A stretch of 64,000 nt of DNA from contig NZ_JQMO01000003.1 of the NCBI RefSeq assembly GCF_000744785.1, forward strand, positions 806,001-870,000, in the 5' to 3' direction. Origin of the DNA: Kitasatospora azatica KCTC 9699 (GTDB lineage Bacteria; Actinomycetota; Actinomycetes; Streptomycetales; Streptomycetaceae). The notes beneath the pieces were generated by a model, which did not search any database, was not told where the DNA came from, and was given only the letters and a program-made list of their open reading frames with translations. Both the position numbers and the translations under genes were made by a program. Positions 26,269 through 35,147 of the stretch are shown here, piece after piece; within the stretch, counting starts at the first letter, position 1; each line of letters starts with the position of its first letter.

Positions 26269-27918
26269 TCAGGTGACGTCCACCTTGGTGGCGTCCATGG
26301 TGATCTTGGTCAGTCCGCCGGCTGCCTCCAGGCTGAGCGTCCGGCCCGCCGAGATGGTCAGATCGCCCTTGGCGCTGATGGTGATCGAGCCGTCGGTGGC
26401 GTCCAGCGAGATCGTGCTGCCGAGCTTGTCCTCGATCACCAGCGCGCCGAGGTCGGCGGTGTCGTCGAAGGTGATGGTGTGGCCGGCCCGGCTCCTGATC
26501 ACGCGTCTGCTGTTGGTGTTGTCCGTGTTGGTGGTCGGCGGTGGCTGCTGGGCGGTCCACAGGCCGCCCAGCACGTACGGCTTGCTCAGGTCGCCGTGTT
26601 CGAAGGCCACCAGCACCTGGTCGCCGCGTTCGGGCAGGGCGTAGAAGCCCATGCCGTCGCCGGCCATCGGGCGGGCGCAGGGGGCCCAGCCGCTGGTGAA
26701 CTTGTCGGACAGGCCGGGGTACCGGACCTTGACCCGACCCAGCGGCAACTGGGGTGGCATGTCCAGCAGTTCGTTGTTGTCGGTGACCTCGGCGAGCACC
26801 ACGCCGTAGAACCGCTGGGCCTCGTTGGGCGCGGGCTCCTCGACCAGCTGCTTGCGCAGCATGCCGAGCAGGCTGGAATGGCTGCGCTGGGTGATCGAGA
26901 ACTCGGTGGTGAAGCCGGAGCCGTCGATCCGGTGGGTCACCTTGCGCAGCCGGTAGGTGCCGCTGAACCGCTTGCCGACACCCTGGATCCGGACGTAGCG
27001 GCCCGCGCTGAGATCCGGCAGGCCGATGCACGAGCCGGTGCCCTCGTACAGCCCCTCCAGCAGGTTGCCGAGCAGCGACTTGGCCAGCACCAGGGCGTCC
27101 AGCGGGTTCTCGACCGGCTCGGTGCGGACGCCCTCGCGGACCAGCGTGCCGAGCAGCTCCATGGCGCCGCTGCCGAGCCGCTCGACCAGGTTGTCGAGGT
27201 CGAAGTCGGCGGCCAGCGCGGCGCCGTGGATGGTCTGCGCGAGCTCCTGGTTGTAGCCGCGCACCACCTGCAGGCCGGCCAGGCCGGCCGAGGAGATCCG
27301 CGGCGCGAAGCTGGACAGGTTGTGCCCCCACTCCAGCACCCGGGCGGCCAGTTGCGGCCGGGGGAACTCGAAGTGCAGCCGGTCCCACTCCACGTAGACG
27401 TCGAAGAAGTACTGCTGGGCGCGGGACTTGAGGAAGGCGAAGTCGTTCTCGACCTTGATGGTCTTGGCCGGGAAGCCCGGGGTGGGGTCCACCACCGGGA
27501 TCAGGCCGTTGAGGGCGGCGAGTTCGGCGGCGATCAGGCTGTCGTTGACCAGGGTGTACTGGGCGGCCTCGGTCTGCGCCCGGCGCATCCGGTAGGACTT
27601 GTCGTAGCCGGAGACCGCGACGGTGGGCGGGCCGTCCTGCGGGAAGGAGGGCTCGATGGCGGCGATCTCGCCGAGGAAGGCCGGGGTGAGCCGGTCGCCG
27701 TAACCGAGGTGGATCTCCACGGTCTTGCCGAGGTCCAGCAGCGGCGAGTCCAGCAGGGTGTTGTCGGCGTTGCGCAGTACCAGGTGGAAGGAGCCGGCCA
27801 AGTCCAGATCGGTCTCCACGGTCAGGCTCAGCGCCTGCTCGGTGAGGTCGGCGGCCATGGTCAGGCCGGCGATCCGCAGCTCGAAGCGCGGGGCGTAGAA
27901 GGTCTCGGTGACGGTCAT
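26269..27918 (-). CDS. VgrG-like spike protein (eCIS Afp8 type)
   Basis: 549 residues. N-terminal gp27-like hub domain (FYAPRFELRIAGLTMAADL, GKTVEIHLGYGD, AIEPSFPQDGPPTVAVSGYD), an OB-fold domain (LPLGRVKVRYPGLSDKFT, ALPERGDQVLVAFEHGDLSKP, VLGGLW) and a C-terminal gp5-like needle of short repeats (GHTITFDDTADLGALVIED, GSTISLDATDGSITISAKGD). This is the central spike that pierces the target. ATG overlaps the stop of the LysM gene (ATGA). No extra effector domain follows the needle. Confidence 0.92.
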   Translation of the reverse strand: MTVTETFYAPRFELRIAGLTMAADLTEQALSLTVETDLDLAGSFHLVLRNADNTLLDSPLLDLGKTVEIHLGYGDRLTPAFLGEIAAIEPSFPQDGPPTVAVSGYDKSYRMRRAQTEAAQYTLVNDSLIAAELAALNGLIPVVDPTPGFPAKTIKVENDFAFLKSRAQQYFFDVYVEWDRLHFEFPRPQLAARVLEWGHNLSSFAPRISSAGLAGLQVVRGYNQELAQTIHGAALAADFDLDNLVERLGSGAMELLGTLVREGVRTEPVENPLDALVLAKSLLGNLLEGLYEGTGSCIGLPDLSAGRYVRIQGVGKRFSGTYRLRKVTHRIDGSGFTTEFSITQRSHSSLLGMLRKQLVEEPAPNEAQRFYGVVLAEVTDNNELLDMPPQLPLGRVKVRYPGLSDKFTSGWAPCARPMAGDGMGFYALPERGDQVLVAFEHGDLSKPYVLGGLWTAQQPPPTTNTDNTNSRRVIRSRAGHTITFDDTADLGALVIEDKLGSTISLDATDGSITISAKGDLTISAGRTLSLEAAGGLTKITMDATKVDVT

Positions 27919-28649
27919 GGCACTCCCCCTCCCGCCGGGACGCCGGCGGACGTGCGTGGCGGGATCACCAGCGGCCGACCGGGCACCAGCGCGAACGGAT
28001 CGTCCATCCCGTTGACCCGGGCGATCTCCCGCCAGCGGCCGGCATCGCCCAGGTACGTCCCCGCCAGCGCGCTGAGCGTGTCGCCCTGGATGACGGTGTG
28101 CACGGTGCCGGTACCGGTGGGCGCGGCGGCCCCCACCGAACTGTCCGACACCGCGCCGACCACGGTGTTCACGGCGGCCGAGACGATCGGCGAACCGAAG
28201 AACAGGCCACCGCTGACGGCGATGTCGACCTGCACGTACTCCTGGAAGCGCACCGAGAGGACGGAGCGCACCGGCGTGCCGTCCCGCAGGAACATGGTGA
28301 ACCGCTGGCCCGCGTCGACCAGCACGCACGGGAGCTGGAACCGGCCGAGCGAGAAGAGCAGCACCGGCGGGGCCTGGCCGGCGGGGTCCTTGTCCAGCAG
28401 GGCGACGATGGGCGCGGTGTGCTCCCGCACGTCCGTACCGGTCTCGTAGCTGTCGAAGAACAACTCCATGGCCAGCGTGCGGGTGCGACCACGGACGTAC
28501 TGCACGGGTGAGGCGTTCAGGCCCGGGATGCCGATCTCGGCGAAGTTGTTGCCCTGGTCGAGCTTGAACTCCTCGGGGTTGTACATCACCGGGAAGCCGA
28601 CCCCGGTCGCGGTGTTGATCACCAGGGCCTTGGCGAGTTCGTTGCCCAT
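27915..28649 (-). CDS. LysM-domain tail protein (eCIS Afp7 type)
   Basis: 244 residues. The N-terminal region (KALVINTATGVGFPVMYNPE, RTRTLAMELFFDSYETGTDVR, FQEYVQVDIAVSGG) matches the conserved CIS tube-initiator/baseplate protein, and the C-terminus carries a LysM motif (HTVIQGDTLSALAGTYLGDA, then WREIARVNGMDDPFALVPG and LVIP). The equivalent protein lies between hub and tube in known particles. LysM may locate the particle to peptidoglycan or only serve assembly. Confidence 0.9.
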   Translation of the reverse strand: MGNELAKALVINTATGVGFPVMYNPEEFKLDQGNNFAEIGIPGLNASPVQYVRGRTRTLAMELFFDSYETGTDVREHTAPIVALLDKDPAGQAPPVLLFSLGRFQLPCVLVDAGQRFTMFLRDGTPVRSVLSVRFQEYVQVDIAVSGGLFFGSPIVSAAVNTVVGAVSDSSVGAAAPTGTGTVHTVIQGDTLSALAGTYLGDAGRWREIARVNGMDDPFALVPGRPLVIPPRTSAGVPAGGGVP

Positions 28650-28703
28650 CGGCTCAGCCTCCCCGCTCGAACTCGGTGCGCAGGCGGCGCATCAGATCGT
28701 CCA

Positions 28704-29630
28704 TCAGGTCGCGGCGCAGCGCGGTGAGGTCGAGTTGGGGCACCGATGCCGACGGTGCGTCAGGTTCCGGTGAGGACAGGTCGCGGTCCTCGGCGGCGCG
28801 CATCGGTGGCGCACCGGCGGGCGCCGGGGAGGGGGCGCCCGCCGGAGGGTGGGGTGGGTGCGCGAGGGGCGCGACGGCGTGCCGGTGCGTGGCGCCCCGG
28901 GACGGGGGCGCGCGTCCGGAACGGCGGTGGAGCGGCCAGGGGTGCCAGGGGTACCGCCCGACCGCAGCACGGCGCGCTCGACCGCCAGCGCCTCGCGCTC
29001 CTCCTCCTGCTGCCCCGCTCCGGTGGCTCGCCGCCAGGCCGCGCCGGGGCGCAGCAACGCCATGACATGGGTGGCCTCGTGTGCCAGCAGGGCGAAGCCG
29101 TCCCGCTCCTGCGGGCGGTAGCGACCGGACCGGAAGTGGATGTCCCGGCCGATGGTCACCGCCTCGGCCCGGTGGGAGCGGGCGAGTGCGTCGGCCTCCG
29201 GGCCGTCGTGGATGCGCAGCAGATCGGCGGCCGGGCCGGCCACGGCCCGCAGTCGGCCGCGCAGTTCGCCGGGGAGCGGCCGCCCCGCAGGGGCGGTGCG
29301 GCCGCCGGATACCCCGGCCGGGGGCGAGGCGGGGGTAGCGACGGGGACGCGAGCGGGAAGCACGGCCGGGACCGGCGCCGGGAAGCCCTGACCGTCCTCC
29401 GGCGGTGCCTGTTCGATCCGTTCGTAGCGGCCCGCCAGCGGTTCGGCCCGGGCCAGCGCCCGCTCGGCCGCCAGCCGCAACGGGCCGGCCCAGGCCAGTG
29501 GTTGCAGCCGGCGCGCGGCGAGCACCCGGGCCTGCGAGTCGAGGCGCTCACCCAGGGTGGGTGCTGCCTCCGGCGCGGCGGCCCCAGGCTCCTCGGCCGC
29601 AGGCTTCTCGGCTGCGGTCTCCTCGGTCAT
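28704..29630 (-). CDS. DUF4157 (eCIScore) protein, probably frameshifted near its C-terminus
   Basis: 308 residues as read from ATG 29630, with AGGAGGTGAC upstream. A Pro/Ala-rich N-terminus precedes the eCIScore/DUF4157 domain (about residues 125-215) with LLRIHDGPEADALARSHRAE, the DIHF and YRPQ motifs and HEATH (residues 184-188), the zincin-like signature of eCIS-associated proteins. After about residue 235 the reading becomes an Arg/Pro/Thr-rich tail. Another minus frame, open down to a TGA at 28654, instead reads PSASVPQLDLTALRRDLMD and then DLMRRLRTEFERGG, a sensible amphipathic end reaching within four bases of the LysM gene. A single-base shift near 28,830-28,900, in a G-run-rich stretch, is therefore suspected; the intact gene would be 28654-29630. 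Confidence 0.75.
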   Translation of the reverse strand: MTEETAAEKPAAEEPGAAAPEAAPTLGERLDSQARVLAARRLQPLAWAGPLRLAAERALARAEPLAGRYERIEQAPPEDGQGFPAPVPAVLPARVPVATPASPPAGVSGGRTAPAGRPLPGELRGRLRAVAGPAADLLRIHDGPEADALARSHRAEAVTIGRDIHFRSGRYRPQERDGFALLAHEATHVMALLRPGAAWRRATGAGQQEEEREALAVERAVLRSGGTPGTPGRSTAVPDARPRPGAPRTGTPSRPSRTHPTLRRAPPPRRPPVRHRCAPPRTATCPHRNLTHRRHRCPNSTSPRCAAT

Positions 29631-29632
29631 GC

Positions 29633-29770
29633 TCAGTCACCTCCTTCGACCTGCGCGGCGATCTCGCGCACCCAGAGCCGACGCTGCTGGTGGTCAAGGC
29701 TCAGCAGCTCGGCCAAGGTCCAGTGGACGTGTCGTCCGAGATAGGCCACCTCCTGGTGGACCCGTTCCAC
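29633..29770 (-). CDS. Small eCIS-associated protein (DUF6760-like)
   Basis: About 45 residues from a GTG at 29770: VERVHQEVAYLGRHVHWTLA, then ELLSLDHQQRRLWVREIAAQ. The pattern (E-EVAYL-x-x-H-x-HW, then hydrophobic and ERxxWVxEI) is that of the tiny protein found after the tube-assembly gene in eCIS operons. The frame is open from an ATG at 29836, but that start would overlap the preceding gene by about 55 bases; GYPVER just before the GTG looks conserved, so the true start may lie slightly upstream. Role unknown. Confidence 0.7.
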   Translation of the reverse strand: MERVHQEVAYLGRHVHWTLAELLSLDHQQRRLWVREIAAQVEGGD

Positions 29771-29781
29771 GGGGTAGCCTG

Positions 29782-30165
29782 CTATCCCCCCAACAGCGGT
29801 ACCTCCGCGTCGTGTTGATGGCCGCAGCTCGGGCACTGAGCGGGGACGAGGCTCGGTGCCAGGCCGTTGATCCGGTTGTAGAGCTCCTGCAGATGGGCCA
29901 GGTCCTCGGAGAAGAGGCCCTCGATCACCGCAGGAGTGACCTCGCCGACCTCGCCGAGCCTGGTCACCACCCGGGAGAGCAGCAGCACGATCAGGTAGGC
30001 GGGCCAGCCGCGGACCCGCGGGTCCTTGAGGGGGTAGATCTCGTCCGCCGCCGTGGCCAGGCGCATCACGCCACGGCGGTGCAGGGTGCCCGCCGGGTCG
30101 ACATAGCCCTTCGGCAGCTCGAAGTCCACCTCAGTGGTGAAGCCGGGCGGGGCCGCGCCGGTCAC
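29782..30165 (-). CDS. Phage-tail-assembly-like protein of the injection system
   Basis: 127 residues. FELPKGYVDPAGTLHRRGVM opens a conserved domain; ADEIYPLKDPRV, VLLLSRVVTRLGEV and LFSEDLAHLQELYNRINGL follow, and the protein ends with a CPSCGHQH metal-binding-like knuckle. This is the small protein that follows the tube gene in eCIS operons, in the position of a phage tail assembly chaperone. GTG start overlaps the tube gene stop (GTGA). Confidence 0.8.
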   Translation of the reverse strand: MTGAAPPGFTTEVDFELPKGYVDPAGTLHRRGVMRLATAADEIYPLKDPRVRGWPAYLIVLLLSRVVTRLGEVGEVTPAVIEGLFSEDLAHLQELYNRINGLAPSLVPAQCPSCGHQHDAEVPLLGG

Positions 30166-30602
30166 ACCCGCACCAGACCCTCGTGGGCGAGCACCAGGGT
30201 GTCGATCGCCACGTCGTTGCCCTTGGCGTTGAACGCGGCGCCCTCCCACTTGGTCGGCCAGGCACTCACGAAGTTCCACCGGGCCACCTCGGTGTGGTTG
30301 GCCAGGTCGAAGACCACGATCGAGCCGTTCTTCCGGAGCACCGTGCCGTCCACGATCTGCTGCCGCCAGGCCCACAGCTCGGTCGAGTCGGTCAGCCCCC
30401 ACTTGAGGGTGATGTCGGAGTAGCTGGTCCGCCCGGGGAGCTTGCGGGTGGTGCTGTTGTTGCCGCCCTCGAGGTGCTCGACCACCGCCGTGGTGGAGCC
30501 CAGGCCGGTGCACTCGGTGAAGCTGGCCTGGGCGATGCCGTCGAGCTCGACCAGGAAGTTGAAGTTGCGGAACGGGTCGACCCGCTGCGCCGTCTGTGCC
30601 AT
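30162..30602 (-). CDS. Tube (inner tail) protein
   Basis: 146 residues of the T4 gp19-like/CIS tube family: RVDPFRNFNFLVELDGIAQA, FTECTGLGSTTAVVEH, YSDITLKWGLTDSTELWAWR and VVFDLANHTEVARWNFVSAW. The polymer forms the rigid inner tube that is driven out on sheath contraction. ATG 30602 with GGAGGAG upstream. Only one tube paralogue is present, whereas Serratia Afp has three tube-like genes. Confidence 0.93.
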   Translation of the reverse strand: MAQTAQRVDPFRNFNFLVELDGIAQASFTECTGLGSTTAVVEHLEGGNNSTTRKLPGRTSYSDITLKWGLTDSTELWAWRQQIVDGTVLRKNGSIVVFDLANHTEVARWNFVSAWPTKWEGAAFNAKGNDVAIDTLVLAHEGLVRV

Positions 30603-30643
30603 CTCGGGGTTCTCCTCCTGCTCTGCGCGCGGGACGGGGCGCG

Positions 30644-31789
30644 CTAGCCTTCGCTGAGCTGGGCGCCGCCGGCCCACAGGCCCAGGCGCACGATCACGAA
30701 CTCGGCGGGGCGGGTCGGCGCCACCCCGATCTCGACGATCACCTGGCCGAGATCTCGCACCGCCGGTGGGTTGAGCTCCTCGTCGATCTTGACGTAGAAG
30801 GCCTGCGCCGCCGTCCGGCCGAAGAGCGCACCGGCCTCCCAGGCCCGGGTGAGGAACTCGCTGATGGACCGTTCGAGGCCCTTCCAGAGCGCGGTGTTGT
30901 TCGGCTCGAAGACCGCCCAGCGGACGCCCTGGAGGATCGAGGCTTCGAGGTAGGTGACCAGCCGCCGCACATTGACGTACCGCCAGGGCGTGCCGTCGGT
31001 CAGCGTGCGGGCTCCCCAGACCAGCGGCGGACCGCCGGGGAAGCGGCGGATGGCGTTGATGCTGGCCTGGTTGAGCAGGCCCTGCTCGCTGTCGTTCAGC
31101 GGGTACCCGAGGTCGATCGCGCCGCGCACCGGTTCGTTGGCCGGGGCCTTGTGCACCCCGCGCTGGGCGTCACTGCGGGCCATCACCCCAGCGAGGTGGC
31201 CGGAGGGCGGCACCGTCACGGTGCCCGGGGTGGCGGCGGGCGCCAACGGGTCGCTGATCACCAGCCACGGCCAGTACAGCCCGGCGTAGCCGTTGTGCGA
31301 GAGCAGTCCGGCGCGCTGTTTCTGGAGCGGGCCGTCGGCCTTGAGCGGGTTGCTGTCCGGTGCGCCGTCCAGGATCGCGAAGCGGTTGCGCATGTCCTCG
31401 CAGTGCGCGATCACGGTGCTCTGGGCGGCCGGGTCGACCAGGCCGGGCACGGCGACCAGGCTCACGTCGGGGACTCGGGTGAGCTGGTCCAACGCGCCGG
31501 GCAGGCCGGTCATGTCGGTCACCGGGACGATGTACGCGGTGGTGCCGCCGTTCTCGAAGAAGCCGCGCACCGCGTAGGGCAGGTTGAGACCGGCCTGCCA
31601 GCCGCCGAAGTTGGCGGTGTACTGCGTCCAGTTGGTGACCAGCACCGGCTTGCCCATGGTGAGGTCCGGCGCCAGGCTCGTGGTGGTGCCGATCAGGGCG
31701 GGGGTGCTGGTCCCCACGCCGGCGATCGGGCCGGCCGGCGTGATCTCCTCGATGTACACGCCTGGCGCTTTGTTCTGGTAGTCGACCAT
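30644..31789 (-). CDS. Contractile sheath protein
   Basis: 381 residues. KAPGVYIEEITPAGPIAGVG at the N-terminus and the C-terminal core (RYVNVRRLVTYLEASILQGV, FEPNNTALWKGLERSISEFL, EIGVAPTRPAEFVIVRLGLW) are the defining parts of phage-tail-type sheath proteins; the middle carries the ANFGGW and GLVDPAAQST segments. It forms the outer contractile helix. ATG 31789 with GGAGGAG upstream. Length is in the short range for sheath proteins, comparable with other actinobacterial eCIS. Confidence 0.96.
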   Translation of the reverse strand: MVDYQNKAPGVYIEEITPAGPIAGVGTSTPALIGTTTSLAPDLTMGKPVLVTNWTQYTANFGGWQAGLNLPYAVRGFFENGGTTAYIVPVTDMTGLPGALDQLTRVPDVSLVAVPGLVDPAAQSTVIAHCEDMRNRFAILDGAPDSNPLKADGPLQKQRAGLLSHNGYAGLYWPWLVISDPLAPAATPGTVTVPPSGHLAGVMARSDAQRGVHKAPANEPVRGAIDLGYPLNDSEQGLLNQASINAIRRFPGGPPLVWGARTLTDGTPWRYVNVRRLVTYLEASILQGVRWAVFEPNNTALWKGLERSISEFLTRAWEAGALFGRTAAQAFYVKIDEELNPPAVRDLGQVIVEIGVAPTRPAEFVIVRLGLWAGGAQLSEG

Positions 31790-31841
31790 CGGCTCCTCCA
31801 GGAGGACTGTTCGGGCAGGAGGACTGTTCGGTTGAGCGGGC

Positions 31842-32666
31842 TCACGGACCCGCCAGGACCACGTTGTGCAGCTGGTTGTCGGCCGCGTAGCTGACCGGCT
31901 GTCGCAGGTCGGGACGGCCGGTGATCCGGACCAGCAGGGTGTAGGGGCCGAAGGCCAGCGCCGGGAAGGCGAAGCCGCCGAGCAGGTCGGTGGTGGTCTG
32001 CTCGCCCGCCTCGACCACGGTGACCTGCGCCGCCGCGACGGGCGCCAGCGCACTGGTCAGCACCCGGCCGGCGAGCGCCGGGAAGGTCAGCGAGGTGGAC
32101 TCCAGTTGGACCGCCTGGACCGCCGGGTACCGATCGGCGGTGTCGAAGGGCTGCAGACCGATGGTGACGGTCAGTGAGAAAGCTGGTCGGGGGGCGATCC
32201 CCAGCGCCGTCCAGAACTGGCCCATGCTCTGACCCTCCTTCAGCTGGGCCACCATCGCGGGCAGCGGATGCAGCTGAGGCGGGTTCAGCAGACCGCCTTG
32301 CAGGTAGCCCGGGTCGATCTCCGGGAACCGGCTGAGCCAGAGCAGCGCCTGACCGAGCAGCCGGTGCTCCTCCTCGGCCTTCAGGCCCGCCGCCTTGGTC
32401 GACCAGGTGGTGACCAGGTACCCGCAGTCCACCCGTAGCGGCGGCCGGGTAACGGTGACGCTGCCGTTGGCCCGGGTGAGCAGCGGAGCATCGTCGCGCA
32501 GGGTGCGGTTCTCCTGGACGTCGTGCAGGAAGAGGTTCACCGTGGCCTGGGGCGGGGTGAAGGACTTGTCGGGCGTGTCGAAGCTGATGTCGGCGGCTCG
32601 CAGGTCGGCCGGCGCGGCGGCGTCGGCCAGCATCGCCTTGAGCGTGGCATCCAAGTCCTGGAACAT
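31842..32666 (-). CDS. DUF4255 cap/terminator protein with C-terminal beta-sandwich
   Basis: 274 residues. The N-terminal 185 residues (FQDLDATLKAMLADAAAP, DISFDTPDKSFTPPQATVNL, LHDVQENRTLR, CGYLVTTWS, HRLLGQALLWLSRF) are the DUF4255/Afp16-type domain that caps or terminates the tube and sheath. The last 90 residues (GRVLTSALAPVAAAQVTVVE, GGFAFPALAFGPYTLLVRIT) look like a carboxypeptidase-regulatory-like beta-sandwich, an addition not present in Afp16. ATG 32666 with GGAGG five bases upstream was preferred over a GTG two codons earlier. Confidence 0.87.
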   Translation of the reverse strand: MFQDLDATLKAMLADAAAPADLRAADISFDTPDKSFTPPQATVNLFLHDVQENRTLRDDAPLLTRANGSVTVTRPPLRVDCGYLVTTWSTKAAGLKAEEEHRLLGQALLWLSRFPEIDPGYLQGGLLNPPQLHPLPAMVAQLKEGQSMGQFWTALGIAPRPAFSLTVTIGLQPFDTADRYPAVQAVQLESTSLTFPALAGRVLTSALAPVAAAQVTVVEAGEQTTTDLLGGFAFPALAFGPYTLLVRITGRPDLRQPVSYAADNQLHNVVLAGP

Positions 32667-32724
32667 CGGCACCTCCCTCGGTCGATCGGCTCGCGGCGGG
32701 CTGTCGTTCGTCAGCGGAGCGGCG

Positions 32725-34947
32725 TCAGGGCCGCTCCGCGCCGGTATCGGGGATCGGCGCGGGCCTGACCTTGCCCAACTTCCGGTACTCCCGGTCGGCC
32801 GCCTGCTGGAGGTGGGCCACGCCGATCGGGGTGTCGGCGGCGGCTGCCAGGTAGGCGGCGTGCAGCACGATGTTCTTGATGTTGCCGCCGGGCAGCGGGA
32901 ACTGCCGGGCCAGCGCGGCCAGGTCGAGCGCGGGCGAGCGCGGTGCCTCGGACGGGAAGCAGCGCTGCCAGATCCGCTCGCGCTCGGCCTCGCCGGGGAA
33001 CGGGAACTCCACCACGAACTGCAGCCGCCGGGTGAAGGCCTCGTCCAGGTGTCGGCTCAGGTTGGTGGCCAGGATCGCCAGGCCCTCGTGCCGCTCCATC
33101 CGCTGCAGCAGGTAGGCGATCTCCAGGTTGGCGTAGCGGTCGTGCGCGTCGCGGACCTCGGAGCGCTTGCCGAAGAGCGCGTCGGCCTCGTCGAAGAAGA
33201 GGATCGCGTCCGTCTCGGCGGCCGCCGTGAAGACCCGCTCCAGGTTCTTCTCGGTCTCCCCGATGTACTTGCTGACCACCGAGGAGAGGTCGATGGTGAA
33301 CAGGTCGAGGCCGAGCTCGCCGGCGATCACCTCGGCCGCCATGGTCTTGCCGGTGCCGGGCGGCCCGGCGAAGAGCGCGGTCAGGCCCTTGCCCTGGGAG
33401 AAGCGGCGGTCGAAGCCCCAGTCCGCCAGCACCCGGGGGCGGTGCGCGACCCAGGCGCAGACGTCCCGCAGTTGGGCGAGCGGCTCCTCGGGCAGGACCA
33501 AGTCCGGCCACCGGTACCTCGGCTCGATCAGGCGGGCCAGCAAGGCCAACGCGTGGCCGCCCTGGGCCCTGGCCGCAGCGAACAACTCGGCGCGTTCGAG
33601 TCTCTCGGGCTCGGCCTCGTCCACGGCGGCGGTGCGCAGCCGAGTGGCGGTGAGCGCCGTCAGCACGGCGTCCTCGATCTGCTCCGGCCCGAGCCGGAAC
33701 CGCCCTGCCAGCGCGTCCAGTTCGGCGGGGTCGGCGCTGACGCCCTGCGCGGCCAGCGCCCGCTGCCAACCGCGGCGCCGCATCGGGACGGCCGCCGTGC
33801 CCGGCAGCGCGGCCTCGAACCGGATGCTGTGCACGCCCAGCGGCTGAGCTGCGAGCGGCGCCCACGGCCTGGTGCCGGACAGGATCACGGCGCCTTGGTA
33901 GTCGGCCAGCCGCCGGGTCAACGCGCGTGCGGTGGCCGCGTGTTCGGCGGCGTGCAGCTGGTCCGCACCGTCGAGGTGCAGCAGCGCGCCCTGCAGGCCG
34001 GCCTCGCGCAGCAACAGCTCCACGGTGGTCTCCGGCGCGGGCTCCGGGGCCTGCAGCAGCAGCTCGAGGTCGACCAGCAGGAGCGGGATCTCGAGGGCGG
34101 CGGCCAGCGCCTGCGCGGTGCGCGACCGCCCGGCGCCGCGCGGGCCGTGGAAGAGCAGCCGCAACGGGTGGCGGCCCCAGGAGCGTTCCAGCAGGCGCAG
34201 CAGTGCGCCTGCGGTGTCCGGGGTGAGCGGCCCGTCCGCGAGATCGGCGGGCTGGTGCCGGTCCGGGGTCAGGAGGCGGCAGCAGAAGGCCAACCGGCGG
34301 TCGAGGCCGGCCTGTCGGAGCAGCACGTCGATGATCTGGGGGTCCACGGCCAGACCGTGGCTGAGCAGCGAGGGAGTGACCGCTCGCTGGTCCGATGACA
34401 GCGCCAGCACCCGGTGGCGCAGCAGCGGGGCGGCCGGGCCGAAGCAGCCGCGGGCGGCCAGCCGCTGTTCCGGACTGCTGGTCAGAACGTCCAGGGCGAG
34501 GTTGACGGTGAGGTGACGGCGAGTCATGTCGTCCTGCAGGAAGCCGAAGAGCCGCTCGTAACGCAGGTCGACCTCGGGGGCGAGGGCGAGCAGGACGGTG
34601 TCGAGCTCGAACTCCGACAGCCCGTAACCGGCGCGCAGCCAACGCCAGGCCGGCTCGAGCTCGACGATCCGCTCCCAGCCCGGCTCGATCGGCACGGCGT
34701 CCCCCGGCTGCTCCGACGGCAGCAAGGCATCGCCCGCGGGGACCGCGAAGAGGCGCTCGGCCTGCTCGGCGGTCATGTAGAGCCCACGGAAGGCGTCCGC
34801 CTCGGCGCCGAAGCGCTCGCGGGCGGCATCCATCGCCCGGGCGAGGAGCTGGTCGAGGCGACAGAAGGCGGGGCGGGTGGACGTGCGATCGGACGCGCGC
34901 TCGGACGAGCACTCGGACGTGCGAGCGGAAACCAGGGATTCGGACAT
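32725..34947 (-). CDS. AAA+ ATPase of the contractile injection system (Afp15 type)
   Basis: 740-residue protein with two AAA modules. The first (P-loop-like GPRGAGRS near residue 270, [11 protein letters not shown]) is degenerate: the Walker A lysine is replaced by Arg. The second is intact: [13 protein letters not shown] (near 530), [17 protein letters not shown] (Walker B), [20 protein letters not shown] (sensor 1 and Arg finger). The winged N-terminal region contains conserved [20 protein letters not shown]. eCIS ATPases of this kind are required for assembly or cargo loading. AAAAGGAGGTG is an ideal ribosome site. It is the first gene after the 35.05-kb promoter. Confidence 0.93.
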   Translation of the reverse strand: MSESLVSARTSECSSERASDRTSTRPAFCRLDQLLARAMDAARERFGAEADAFRGLYMTAEQAERLFAVPAGDALLPSEQPGDAVPIEPGWERIVELEPAWRWLRAGYGLSEFELDTVLLALAPEVDLRYERLFGFLQDDMTRRHLTVNLALDVLTSSPEQRLAARGCFGPAAPLLRHRVLALSSDQRAVTPSLLSHGLAVDPQIIDVLLRQAGLDRRLAFCCRLLTPDRHQPADLADGPLTPDTAGALLRLLERSWGRHPLRLLFHGPRGAGRSRTAQALAAALEIPLLLVDLELLLQAPEPAPETTVELLLREAGLQGALLHLDGADQLHAAEHAATARALTRRLADYQGAVILSGTRPWAPLAAQPLGVHSIRFEAALPGTAAVPMRRRGWQRALAAQGVSADPAELDALAGRFRLGPEQIEDAVLTALTATRLRTAAVDEAEPERLERAELFAAARAQGGHALALLARLIEPRYRWPDLVLPEEPLAQLRDVCAWVAHRPRVLADWGFDRRFSQGKGLTALFAGPPGTGKTMAAEVIAGELGLDLFTIDLSSVVSKYIGETEKNLERVFTAAAETDAILFFDEADALFGKRSEVRDAHDRYANLEIAYLLQRMERHEGLAILATNLSRHLDEAFTRRLQFVVEFPFPGEAERERIWQRCFPSEAPRSPALDLAALARQFPLPGGNIKNIVLHAAYLAAAADTPIGVAHLQQAADREYRKLGKVRPAPIPDTGAERP

Positions 34948-35029
34948 ACGCGCACCTCCTTTTGGCAGAGCATGGCATTGAAGCCCGGCCCTGCCACTGC
35001 GCCGATTGGATCACGATCCTGCCATTAGG

Positions 35030-35057
35030 AGTATGTAGTCTCTGCGCGAAGTGTCAA
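35030..35057 (-). promoter_or_regulatory. Vegetative-type promoter for the injection-system operon
   Basis: On the minus strand TTGACA (35057-35052), 16 bases, CATACT (35035-35030). About 80 bases of AT-richer leader follow before the AAA+ ATPase ATG at 34947. It is the best promoter match in the 18-kb locus. Confidence 0.6.
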
Positions 35058-35088
35058 TGGGTTATCAGGGATATTCCAGGGCCCCGAG

Positions 35089-35132
35089 AATTGGCTCACT
35101 CGCGCGAGTGACATACCAATGAAAAGCCAATT
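35089..35132. promoter_or_regulatory. Nested dyad: perfect 16-bp palindrome inside AATTGGC/GCCAATT arms
   Basis: TCACTCGCGCGAGTGA (35096-35111) is self-complementary. It is enclosed by AATTGGC (35089-35095) and GCCAATT (35126-35132). It lies about 40 bases upstream of the operon's -35 and just after the stop of the 35148 gene, so it could be an operator for a dimeric regulator or part of a terminator; the lack of a loop in the central palindrome favours protein binding. Confidence 0.5.
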
Positions 35133-35147
35133 TGTCAGCTCATCAGA

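Noticed and set aside
26269..27918. Type VI secretion system
   Set aside because: The VgrG-like protein might suggest it, but TssJLM membrane-complex, ClpV and Hcp-type operon parts are missing and the layout follows eCIS.
30644..32053. Sheath protein extended at its N-terminus to 32053
   Set aside because: The extra part is the shadow of the cap gene's 3' end; ATG 31789 has GGAGGAG and yields the standard sheath start.
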